Below, one piece after another: positions 1 to 5,312 of a stretch of 5,312 nt of DNA. The stretch is taken from assembly GCA_029571495.1 (NCBI GenBank), contig JAKPSO010000438.1, positions 1 through 5,312 on the forward strand, in the 5' to 3' direction. The notes under the pieces were generated by a model. The model saw only the letters and a list, made by a program, of their open reading frames with translations, ran no database searches and had not been told where the DNA came from. Numbering within the stretch: the stretch's first letter is position 1; each line of letters begins with the position of its first letter. The position numbers and the translations under genes are program-made. This DNA comes from Pseudomonadota bacterium. GTDB lineage: Bacteria; Pseudomonadota; Gammaproteobacteria; Burkholderiales; Casimicrobiaceae.

Positions 1-1110
1 GAGCAGTGCGTTTTCTTTAATGGCTTCGTAGATGCCGTCGAGGTCATCGGCAACGGTCGTGAGGTAGCACGACGAGAGCTGTGAGCGATGCGTCGCGGAG
101 TTAAAGAGCGTTGGCGTGCTCGACATGAAGTCGAAGCTCGACAGCAGTTGGTAGAACTCAATGGCGCGCGCTTCGCGGTCGGCTTCGTTCAGCGCTAGGC
201 CCATCGCGACGCGCATGAAGAATGCCTGTGGCAATTCGAAGCGACGATCGGCACCGTTCGGTCCGGTGCGGTCGATCAAGAAGTAGCGGTCATAAAGCGT
301 TTGCAGGCCGAGGATGTTGAACTGCATGTCACGTTCGGAATCGAGCGCCGCCGCAAGTCTATTGACGTCGAATTCGAGCAAATCGGGGTTAAGCAGCCCG
401 ATCTTCACGCCGTGAACCAAGTACTCGCCAAAATACTGGCCGTATGGAACGTCCCGATCTAAATCGAGAACGTGAGTGGCCTCATCTCTGAGCTTGCTCA
501 GGGCGAAAGACGCCGCGATTTGTGCAAACGCCGGTTCCTGCTCTACGAATTGACGGGCACACAAGATGAGCGCTTTATCAATTTCGGTTTCACTGGCTCC
601 GTTGTACAGATCCTTGATCACTGCTTCAAGCAAGAGTGACTCAAGTCGTTGATCAATCCGACCAGCGCACGTGGACGCAATTCGTGCCGCGAGCGCCTCG
701 TGTGATAGGGGATATTCGGATCCGTTAGCCCGCTTGATTCGAAGCTCTCTTGCCTGTTCCTTGACGACAGTTTGGTGGCTCCGCGACGCGGCCCGAGCAT
801 GTCGGAACAAAACATAATCGCGCGCGACTTCGTGCTCGCCGGAGCGCATCAGCTCAAGTTCGACCATGTCCTGAATGGCTTCGATATGGATAGTGGTAGT
901 CCCATGACGTGCTAAGCCAAGCTCAACTCGGGTAGTGACCGCCTCAACCTTCTCACGCGTAGCGATTCCGGAAGCGCCGTTGCGAGCGACGCCGTTGGCG
1001 TCGTTTAAGAATGCCATCAAAATGGCTTGCCGGATCTTTTCCCGATCATATGGGACTGTGTTGCCATCTCGTTTGATGACGGCGGTTATGGGCATTTCGT
1101 TAGTTTTCAT
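1..1110 (-). CDS. nrdA: Ribonucleoside-diphosphate reductase large (alpha) subunit, class Ia, N-terminal part
   Basis: This is the catalytic subunit that reduces ribonucleoside diphosphates to deoxy forms for DNA synthesis, working in the cytoplasm with a radical-bearing beta subunit (NrdB, not in the window). Only residues 1-370 are present; the gene continues past the left edge. Residues about 8-105 form an ATP-cone, the allosteric activity domain, with VIKRDG at 11-16 and YDREKI at 21-26. A second, more degenerate cone follows at about 115-208 (IKRANG at 125-130, KALILCARQ at 179-187). The reductase core begins near 220, with MSSTPTLFNS at 329-338 and SSCYL at 346-350. Cys348 matches the redox-active cysteine corresponding to E. 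coli Cys225. Tandem cones are known in Pseudomonas NrdA, where the N-terminal one is the active regulator. The ATG at 1108-1110 is chosen because it leaves the first cone complete; no good Shine-Dalgarno precedes it, and Met6 is a possible alternative. It is the last gene of the minus block. Confidence 0.95.
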   Translation of the reverse strand, partial: MKTNEMPITAVIKRDGNTVPYDREKIRQAILMAFLNDANGVARNGASGIATREKVEAVTTRVELGLARHGTTTIHIEAIQDMVELELMRSGEHEVARDYVLFRHARAASRSHQTVVKEQARELRIKRANGSEYPLSHEALAARIASTCAGRIDQRLESLLLEAVIKDLYNGASETEIDKALILCARQFVEQEPAFAQIAASFALSKLRDEATHVLDLDRDVPYGQYFGEYLVHGVKIGLLNPDLLEFDVNRLAAALDSERDMQFNILGLQTLYDRYFLIDRTGPNGADRRFELPQAFFMRVAMGLALNEADREARAIEFYQLLSSFDFMSSTPTLFNSATHRSQLSSCYLTTVADDLDGIYEAIKENALL

Positions 1111-1148
1111 TAGGTATGTCTGATGTGAAAACCTCAGATTAACCCCGG

Positions 1149-1163
1149 AATTGCGCGCAAATT
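1149..1163. repeat. Near-palindrome with perfect core TTGCGCGCAA upstream of nrdA
   Basis: The 10-base core TTGCGCGCAA at 1151-1160 is its own reverse complement. One extra A in the right half makes the flanking AATT arms slightly asymmetric. It lies in the 90-base gap between the 90-aa gene and nrdA. It is flanked by ACCCC (1142-1146) and GGGGT (1177-1181), which could pair as an outer stem in the nrdA leader RNA. There is no run of U after the stem, so it does not look like an intrinsic terminator. It could be an operator or an mRNA structure. It does not match the AT-rich NrdR box. I found no convincing promoter in this gap. Confidence 0.45.
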
Positions 1164-1200
1164 GCAGGTAATGGCTGGGGTAGTCCAAGGATTAGAGTGT

Positions 1201-1473
1201 CTATTGAGAAATGGTGACTTTCGCGCGACCTATGGCGTATCCAATCGACGATTGCGCAAGCTGTCCCCAAGCAAGAACTTCGGTGTGTCTGCCGGATGCA
1301 CACACACGTCGTAGCCTGATGCCGTGTGATGTTTTTTTGAGCTCGTAGTTGGTCGTTGCACCGCATGATTCAACTTGTACGCTCACTCGATCACGATGTG
1401 TGAGCGCGACGTGAAGTTCATCAAGCGACTCAACGAGGCGGAAGCGCATCCTACTGTTCATCGCATGAGCCAT
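1201..1473 (-). CDS. Small protein of unknown function, 90 aa
   Basis: I do not recognise this product. It is soluble-looking, basic and mixed in character, with no signal peptide or membrane segment. It starts with an amphipathic stretch (RLVESLDELHVAL, residues 12-24). A strand-rich part follows (VSVQVES at 30-36, NYELKKT at 42-48, GIRLRRVCASG at 51-61), compatible with a small alpha/beta fold. Its first ATG lies inside the end of the 278-aa gene with a 23-base overlap. In-frame ATGs at residues 5 (1459-1461) and 9 (1447-1449) are also possible; the ninth falls immediately after the upstream stop, so the true start is uncertain. None has a clear Shine-Dalgarno, which fits translation by re-initiation from the 278-aa gene. 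nrdA follows 90 bases downstream. I take it to be real because of strand, overlap and spacing, not homology. Confidence 0.6.
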   Translation of the reverse strand: MAHAMNSRMRFRLVESLDELHVALTHRDRVSVQVESCGATTNYELKKTSHGIRLRRVCASGRHTEVLAWGQLAQSSIGYAIGRAKVTISQ

Positions 1474-2287
1474 TCAGTCGCGACAAGTTGTTCACACTGA
1501 ATCGATTGAAATGTCTAGACTGCTGTCCAGGCTTGTCGATACTTGCAAAGCCCAAATAGGAAATTCGGACACGGTCGCCAGTGATTACTGCTTCGCGAAT
1601 GAACTCCTCACTCAACTGACGACCACAAAATCGATACCAACTTCCGCCGTCCTCGATCAAGGCCGTGAAAACGGTTGCAGACGGCTTGCTTAAGACTGGT
1701 TGTGGTCCGGCTAATCGCACGATCCCTTCTCTCGTTGTCAATGGTGCCAGTTGAACCACTTGCGTTTCAACAAAGCGCAAGTCTTCACTGACGCAGTTCC
1801 AAGACGCTTGAGCGAGAAGTGGAGCAAACCCTTTAAGTCGTGCCCGGACTTCGTCCTTTGTAAATTCGACAGCCTGTCGCGTGTCAGGAGCAACCGCGGA
1901 GGTGAGCTCGCTTAACTTTATTTTCGCTGCAAGAAGCGCGGGCTTTAGCGGCCCATCAACGATCTCCAGCGAACGTACCCAGTTGTCACGTTCGGCGCGA
2001 CTTATCCGTACGCGGACGACCTCGCCAAGCTCGTATACAAGCTCTTGATACTTAATCGCGGCACTCTTAGATCGCTGTGAAGGAATCGGTGGAGGTGAAA
2101 AGACAACGGGGGGATGATTTTGAATCGGTAAAGCATGTGATGGAATTTGACACAGCGGAACTTCGCTTCTCGCGCTCGCAAGTCTTTTGGATGTGCGGTG
2201 CAAGCTAACCGGCGCGAACGCGTCAATGAACGCTTCCCATGTGGAAGACACTATTTTTGTTAGGAACATAGAAATCGAAAAGGTCAT
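1451..2287 (-). CDS. Orphan protein with proline-rich linker, 278 aa
   Basis: The function is not recognised. Residues 1-50 are poorly characterised. Residues 57-70 are a proline-rich linker (PP at 59-60, PPPIP at 65-69). From about 75 to 175 the sequence is largely helical and charged, including VRVRISRAERDNW at 91-103. The C-terminal part (about 185-268) looks like a small beta-rich domain: TVFTALIEDGG (205-215), WYRFCGRQL (217-225), a helix SEEFIREA (226-233), then GDRVRISYLGF (237-247). The strand-helix-GDxVxIxxxG pattern resembles short beta domains appended to plasmid relaxases and primases, but this is only a visual resemblance. There is no signal peptide or membrane span. The ATG at 2285-2287 has a weak AGGT ribosome site held in a hairpin; Met7 at 2267-2269 is an alternative. 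Either start overlaps the upstream 157-aa gene, which suggests translational coupling. Confidence 0.75.
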   Translation of the reverse strand: MTFSISMFLTKIVSSTWEAFIDAFAPVSLHRTSKRLASARSEVPLCQIPSHALPIQNHPPVVFSPPPIPSQRSKSAAIKYQELVYELGEVVRVRISRAERDNWVRSLEIVDGPLKPALLAAKIKLSELTSAVAPDTRQAVEFTKDEVRARLKGFAPLLAQASWNCVSEDLRFVETQVVQLAPLTTREGIVRLAGPQPVLSKPSATVFTALIEDGGSWYRFCGRQLSEEFIREAVITGDRVRISYLGFASIDKPGQQSRHFNRFSVNNLSRLNGSCDEQ

Positions 2288-2696
2288 GTTGACCTGTGAG
2301 TTGATTGCGGCGTATTACGGCCGCGTTGATGGTCCGCTCGTACACGTCGCCTTCCGGCGGACGAGTGAGCGAAATGAGGTCAGGATTTGCTTTCGAAAGT
2401 TGAATCCAAAAGCGGCTGCGAACTAAGTCTGGGTCTAAGCCCAAAACGCGGCAGCATTGTTTGAATGAGAAGCCCGCTTCGGTGCCCCAAATCCATGAAA
2501 TAGAGTCGACAATGTCGTTGACATCTTTGCTGTCCAGCAAGTTGTGTGCATTGCGAAGCATCGCAATGCAAATTTTGTGGATATCAAGATGGAGATCTTC
2601 GTCACTGGCGTCGAGCGAGTCGTCTACCAGAGTTGGACCCTTGCCATTCGGCGGATCACATGGATAGGCACAGAAGGGACTTTTGGACGTTGCCAT
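2223..2696 (-). CDS. Putative helix-turn-helix-like protein, 157 aa, first gene of minus block
   Basis: No named family is assigned. Residues 1-35 look disordered, with CAYPCDPP at 9-16 and an acidic stretch DDSLDASDEDLHLD at 25-38. Helices follow at about 38-53 and 57-69. Residues 76-100 carry FSFKQCCRVLGLDPDLVRSRF, where the SF..CC..LGLDP..VR arrangement resembles the helix-turn-helix of small regulators common in proteobacterial phages and mobile elements. The C-terminus (120-157) is shorter and basic, then aromatic. The start is well supported: AAGGAG sits six bases before the ATG, and a sigma70-like promoter lies upstream. As the first gene next to a divergent intergenic region it could be an autoregulator of the locus, but that is inference. 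Its 3' end overlaps the 278-aa gene by 65 bases. Confidence 0.8.
   Translation of the reverse strand: MATSKSPFCAYPCDPPNGKGPTLVDDSLDASDEDLHLDIHKICIAMLRNAHNLLDSKDVNDIVDSISWIWGTEAGFSFKQCCRVLGLDPDLVRSRFWIQLSKANPDLISLTRPPEGDVYERTINAAVIRRNQLTGQHDLFDFYVPNKNSVFHMGSVH
2281..2295 (-). promoter_or_regulatory. Hairpin covering ribosome site and start codon of the 278-aa gene
   Basis: The sequence AGGTCA, TGT, TGACCT is a perfect inverted repeat with six-base arms and a three-base loop. Read on the minus strand it becomes AGGUCA-ACA-UGACCU, so the only ribosome-site-like bases (AGGU) and the U and G of the AUG are in the stem. Ribosomes finishing the 157-aa gene, whose stop lies about 60 bases downstream, would have to open it. 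That would couple translation of the two proteins. The structure is seen in the sequence; the regulatory role is inferred. Confidence 0.45.
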
Positions 2697-2701
2697 AAAG
2701 T

Positions 2702-2707
2702 CTCCTT
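2702..2707 (-). promoter_or_regulatory. Strong ribosome binding site of the 157-aa gene
   Basis: On the minus strand this reads AAGGAG, followed by five bases and ATAATG-like spacing to the ATG at 2694-2696. It fixes the start of the 157-aa protein. It is the only strong Shine-Dalgarno in the window; the other starts have weak or no recognisable sites. Confidence 0.85.
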
Positions 2708-2750
2708 GTTTGTGCAGATTGCGACCGTTAGATCGCGGTGAAGCAACTTG

Positions 2751-2779
2751 AATTTACGCAGCATGATTGAGCGGGTCAA
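2751..2779 (-). promoter_or_regulatory. Sigma70-type promoter of the minus block
   Basis: On the minus strand TTGACC (2774-2779, five of six bases matching the -35 consensus) is followed after exactly 17 bases by TAAATT (2751-2756, four of six matching the -10 consensus). Transcription would start near 2744 and give a leader of about 48 bases before the 157-aa gene. It would drive the three orphan genes and possibly nrdA, since no convincing promoter was found closer to nrdA. Confidence 0.6.
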
Positions 2780-2788
2780 GTAGTTGTT

Positions 2789-2816
2789 CTAATCATGGGT
2801 GTAGCCCAATGATTAG
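2789..2816. repeat. Imperfect inverted repeat in the divergent region, candidate operator
   Basis: The left arm CTAATCATGGG (2789-2799) pairs with the right arm CCCAATGATTAG (2805-2816) around a five-base loop. Only one unpaired base separates them from a perfect match. It starts ten bases upstream of the -35 box of the minus promoter and lies about 80 bases before the DUF1173-type gene. It is not followed by a T tract, and no gene ends here, so a terminator is unlikely. A dimeric regulator binding here could control both directions. The 157-aa HTH-like protein is the nearest candidate, but that pairing is a guess. Confidence 0.55.
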
Positions 2817-2894
2817 CGGCTCCAAAGATCAATCAGACAGCCCATACTTTCGTCATTCGGCAATCCCACAATACCCAACGAGTCGAGAACAGCA

Positions 2895-3800
2895 ATGGCT
2901 GAAGGTCAAATTCGCATCGGCGCTATCTCACTATGCTTCACCCACATTCGAACGCCCGAGGGACAACGAATATTGGCATCAGCGCGGCATCAACGAATTC
3001 GCCCGCTGTGCTCTTGCGCGCAGTCATCACCGCCCCTGTATGTGAGAAAGACTGGGTTCCTCTCCGTCGCGCGCATGCCTGGAACACGACAACTTCACAG
3101 CTCGCTGTGCCCATTCTCGAAGGAATATTTATCCGATCTTGATGCCCACGATTTGCTCGTCAACGAATCGGGCGCACCAGCAATGAGAGGCGGGTTGTTT
3201 GCTGGCCCGTGTGCGCTGCAAGAATTGTGGAAGGCCGCCGAACTTCACATTTGGCGCAGTTCGTTCAAGCATCGATCATGGGCATTGATTCGGCGGAGGT
3301 TGCTTGCCGCGCTCGTGGACATAAAGACCACTATCGCGTCGACGGCCAACGAACGCATATTTATTCCCGAACCATTCAATGATGCGACACCTGAATCTGC
3401 AACTATCGCCCTGCGTCAGTTCCTCGAAGGCTGTTCTATGGTCGATACACGTGGATATGTCATCGCTCCCGTCAAAGCAGTTTACCTAGAGCAATCTGTT
3501 CCTGTGCTGGTGCTTCGGCATCTCCCAAGAACGCGCATTTTGGTGCGTGAGCTTCCTCCGCCACCCGCACTACATTGCATGGCCATCCTCCGCGTGTTCG
3601 CTTTTGACGGGAAAGTGTACGGTTCCGATGTTGAATACCTTGCAGTGACGGAAGACTCATGGCTCCCAACCGCGTCCGGACAGCATGCGCTTCGTGTACT
3701 AGAACTTGCTGCTGCTGGCGCAAACTTTCAAATTGATCTACCCTTTATCAATGAGGGTGGCGCTTGTACACCACTCAAATCGACCGTCGGTCAAATTTGA
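2895..3800 (+). CDS. DUF1173-type protein, 301 aa
   Basis: This resembles the DUF1173 family, a group of unknown function found mostly on plasmids and integrative elements. The family signature is visible in order. RPLCSC lies at 36-41, then VARMPGTRQLH at 58-68 and C72. A central ELWKAAELHIW (110-120) and HRSWALIRRRLLAAL (126-140) follow, then RIFIPEPF at 154-161 and VLRHLPRTR at 206-214. Cys39, Cys41, His68 and Cys72 form a CxC...HxxxC set that could bind zinc. At 301 residues it seems shorter than many family members, which I recall as near 400. The ATG at 2895-2897 is the first plausible start and keeps the N-terminal strand IRIGAISL intact; only a weak GAGAA precedes it. It opens the plus block and is 21 bases from the next gene in the same frame. 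A role in conjugation is inferred from context only. Confidence 0.8.
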   Translation: MAEGQIRIGAISLCFTHIRTPEGQRILASARHQRIRPLCSCAQSSPPLYVRKTGFLSVARMPGTRQLHSSLCPFSKEYLSDLDAHDLLVNESGAPAMRGGLFAGPCALQELWKAAELHIWRSSFKHRSWALIRRRLLAALVDIKTTIASTANERIFIPEPFNDATPESATIALRQFLEGCSMVDTRGYVIAPVKAVYLEQSVPVLVLRHLPRTRILVRELPPPPALHCMAILRVFAFDGKVYGSDVEYLAVTEDSWLPTASGQHALRVLELAAAGANFQIDLPFINEGGACTPLKSTVGQI

Positions 3801-3821
3801 CACTGGTCAATCTACAATCTG

Positions 3822-4649
3822 ATGAACTCCAAATCTTCATTGCAAAAGGCTCGCCCTGCGCCCCCTTCGATGAGCTCACGATCCGATCCGGCTGTCATTC
3901 AAAGGTGTGTGGATTTTGTTCGCAGCAGCAGTCTGCCGATACTCAACGAATCCCAAGACAAGTTGGTGAGCGCCGTCCATGGTTCAAGCGATGCGTGGCG
4001 CAAATCTGCTTCTTCAGTTTTTACTGGACTCATTCAAGAGGATGTCTTCCTAGCGTTACGGGTAGCACGTGATTCGACACGAGCTGCGGCAGAGTGCCAC
4101 ACCGACGTACCGAACACTCTCGAAGGAATGATCTCTCTGTCCGGCCTTGGGCGGTATCACGAGTACGTCAGCTGCCCTAAATTGGAATTTGATTGGCCGC
4201 CAAATGTTGTGGGAACACCACAGGACACCGCTGCTATTCGAGAACGGATGGTTCGATACGGATCGGCAGCGATCGCACATGCTCGCCTTGCGGTCAAGGA
4301 GGGAGCGAATTTTGCCAGTGATCGTGCAGATGAAATCTGTACCCTCACGTTACTTGTAGCGGCGGCAGACTTCGCGCTCGCGCTGGCAATGCCAAAGCGT
4401 ATTCACGACGCCCTCAGTCGTGCACCTGCTCGGTCCTTCGAAGATACGTTGATGCAAGTTGGTGCCATTCACCCAGATGACTTTTACGTGGCACTGAGTC
4501 TAGAAATGGGTTGGCCCATGCAAATTCCCAACGATGTTGGGGGCACACTTACCACTCTCTGTCATTCACACGGCATCGCGTGGCGCAACTCCTTCGCACC
4601 GTCTGAGTCAGTCATGAATGCTGGCACGAACGTTGTTCGTCTCCGTTAA
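3822..4649 (+). CDS. HDOD-like protein of unknown function, 275 aa
   Basis: The family is not certain. Residues 1-25 are a Ser/Pro-rich tail. Residues about 36-125 resemble the first half of an HDOD domain: SSLPIL (36-41), a helix to 50, then VFTGLIQEDVFLALRVAR (66-83), matching the usual 'I..DP.L...LL..aN' helix pair, and SLSGLGRYHEYV (105-116) where HDOD proteins have an 'AI..LG' helix. Residues 140-192 are helical and Ala/Leu-rich, as in the second half, and EMGWPMQIPNDVGG (228-241) recalls the 'WgLP..i' element. No HD metal-binding pair is visible, so a phosphohydrolase activity is not expected; HDOD domains are usually signalling or scaffold modules. There are no membrane segments. It starts 21 bases after the DUF1173-type gene with no clear Shine-Dalgarno and ends 19 bases before the ATPase gene, so it is probably cotranscribed with both. 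Confidence 0.75.
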   Translation: MNSKSSLQKARPAPPSMSSRSDPAVIQRCVDFVRSSSLPILNESQDKLVSAVHGSSDAWRKSASSVFTGLIQEDVFLALRVARDSTRAAAECHTDVPNTLEGMISLSGLGRYHEYVSCPKLEFDWPPNVVGTPQDTAAIRERMVRYGSAAIAHARLAVKEGANFASDRADEICTLTLLVAAADFALALAMPKRIHDALSRAPARSFEDTLMQVGAIHPDDFYVALSLEMGWPMQIPNDVGGTLTTLCHSHGIAWRNSFAPSESVMNAGTNVVRLR

Positions 4650-4668
4650 CTCCTAATCAGATCAGAAC

Positions 4669-5312
4669 ATGTCAGTCAACTCCAAAATCCTATCGGCCAT
4701 TGAAGCACGCGTGGCGCTTGGTGCACCAGACTTTAAGGATGTTGCGCTGAAGCCGGGGTATCCCATTCGCTTCAACGAACCAGCCGGTTACCGCGCAATC
4801 GGCGACGCTATTACTGAGGTCGATATTGCTTCGTTTGTCGCCATCGGTTGTGGCCTTAAAGATCGGGCCGGGAGCAACATTAGCAATCAACAAATCGTCG
4901 AATCAACCAAGGCCTATGTCGAATCGCAGGGCGGTCAGACCCATATCGCTTACACATCGTTAGGTGATCCTACTCGGGAGGAAACTGCCAGCCGTTTGCG
5001 CGTTACCGCCACTATCAGCGATTCACCGGGGGTTTTGAGTGTGATGGTGAGGCGTCAACCTCGCATCCCCTTCACGCTTGACCGTCTCGGTTTGCCAACC
5101 AACCTGCAGCGCATCATTGACCAACGACTTCCTGGCTTAGTGTTGGTGACCGGCCCGACCTCCATGGGGAAGTCGACCACATGCGCGTCGATGTTGCAGC
5201 ATTTCAATGAAACACAGGCAGGACAAATCGTTACTGTCGAAGATCCGATCGAGTATGTCTACGCCCCGAAGCGGGCTAGCGTTTTGCAACGCGAAATTGG
5301 TGTCGGTGGATT
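4669..5312 (+). CDS. PilT/DotB-like secretion or pilus-retraction ATPase, N-terminal part
   Basis: This belongs to the type II/IV secretion ATPases (GspE/PilT/VirB11), hexameric cytoplasmic motors at the inner-membrane base of pili and secretion systems. Residues 1-214 are present; the right edge cuts the gene. The N-terminal PAS-like domain includes DVALKPGYPIRF (24-35), like the 'DLHL..G.P...R' region of PilT, and RLRVTATISD (109-118), matching 'RFRVNA'. The ATPase domain has LVLVTGPTSMGKSTT (157-171), the Walker A motif, and VTVEDPIEYVY (188-198), the Asp box, followed by QREIG (207-211). The Walker A loop reads SM where PilT and DotB usually have GS. VEDPIEYV is closer to PilT than to DotB/TraJ, but the order of genes suits a conjugation system too. 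The Walker B and His boxes lie outside the window. The ATG at 4669 is the first after an in-frame stop at 4654-4656; no good ribosome site is seen. Confidence 0.9.
   Translation, partial: MSVNSKILSAIEARVALGAPDFKDVALKPGYPIRFNEPAGYRAIGDAITEVDIASFVAIGCGLKDRAGSNISNQQIVESTKAYVESQGGQTHIAYTSLGDPTREETASRLRVTATISDSPGVLSVMVRRQPRIPFTLDRLGLPTNLQRIIDQRLPGLVLVTGPTSMGKSTTCASMLQHFNETQAGQIVTVEDPIEYVYAPKRASVLQREIGVGG

Noticed and set aside
618..815. Short minus-strand frame of 65 codons inside nrdA
   Set aside because: It is an out-of-frame shadow of the clearly recognisable nrdA coding sequence.
1139..1366. Minus-strand frame of 75 codons overlapping the 90-aa gene and the nrdA leader
   Set aside because: It overlaps most of the 90-aa frame, lacks a ribosome site and contains the palindrome. 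The 90-aa frame is better placed relative to the upstream stop.
2067..2744. Direct repeat TTAGATCGC(T/G)GTGAAG(G/C) at 2067-2083 and 2728-2744, 15 of 17 bases identical
   Set aside because: One copy lies inside the 278-aa coding region and the other in a leader. A rough count of possible pairs shows that a 15/17 match is expected by chance in a window of this size.
2789..2816. Inverted repeat as an intrinsic terminator
   Set aside because: No gene ends at it, both neighbours diverge from it, and no T tract follows either arm.
2767..3045. Open frame of 92 codons on the plus strand starting with TTG
   Set aside because: It covers the promoter and inverted repeat and runs into the DUF1173-type gene in another frame. 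It has no ribosome site and no recognisable protein character.
3472..3723. Minus-strand frame of 83 codons opposite the DUF1173-type gene
   Set aside because: It lies antisense to a family-supported gene and shows low-complexity composition with no start signal.

Overview
The window looks like an accessory region of a proteobacterial genome, possibly a large plasmid or an integrated conjugative element. The class Ia ribonucleotide reductase with tandem ATP-cones fits beta- or gammaproteobacteria. A DUF1173-type protein and a PilT/DotB-like ATPase next to several orphan genes are typical of mobile-element backbones. Base composition is near balanced. The sequence does not settle the species, or whether the replicon is a chromosome or a plasmid.

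Layout: two divergent gene blocks point away from a 198-base intergenic region (2697-2894). The minus block, read from 2696 down to 1, encodes four proteins. These are a 157-aa protein with a helix-turn-helix-like stretch, a 278-aa orphan with a proline-rich linker, a 90-aa orphan, and the first 370 residues of the ribonucleotide reductase large subunit NrdA, which runs off the left edge. The first three genes overlap one another, by 65 and 23 bases, so they are probably translated as a coupled set. NrdA follows after a 90-base gap that holds a perfect 10-base palindrome. The plus block, 2895 to 5312, encodes a DUF1173-type protein with a CxC...HxxxC cysteine/histidine pattern, a 275-aa protein that looks like a diverged HDOD domain, and the N-terminal 214 residues of a PilT/DotB-like secretion or pilus-retraction ATPase, which runs off the right edge. 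The gaps between these three genes are only 21 and 19 bases, which suggests one operon.

Regulation: the divergent region carries a good sigma70-type promoter for the minus block (TTGACC, 17 bases, TAAATT), a strong AAGGAG ribosome binding site for the 157-aa gene, and an imperfect 11/12-base inverted repeat just upstream of the -35 box. The repeat is a plausible operator between the two blocks. Functionally the plus block is most likely part of a DNA-transfer or pilus apparatus. The minus block joins nucleotide-pool enzymology to a set of orphan proteins. Any functional link between the two blocks is inference. No tRNA, rRNA, CRISPR array, insertion sequence or intrinsic terminator was seen.
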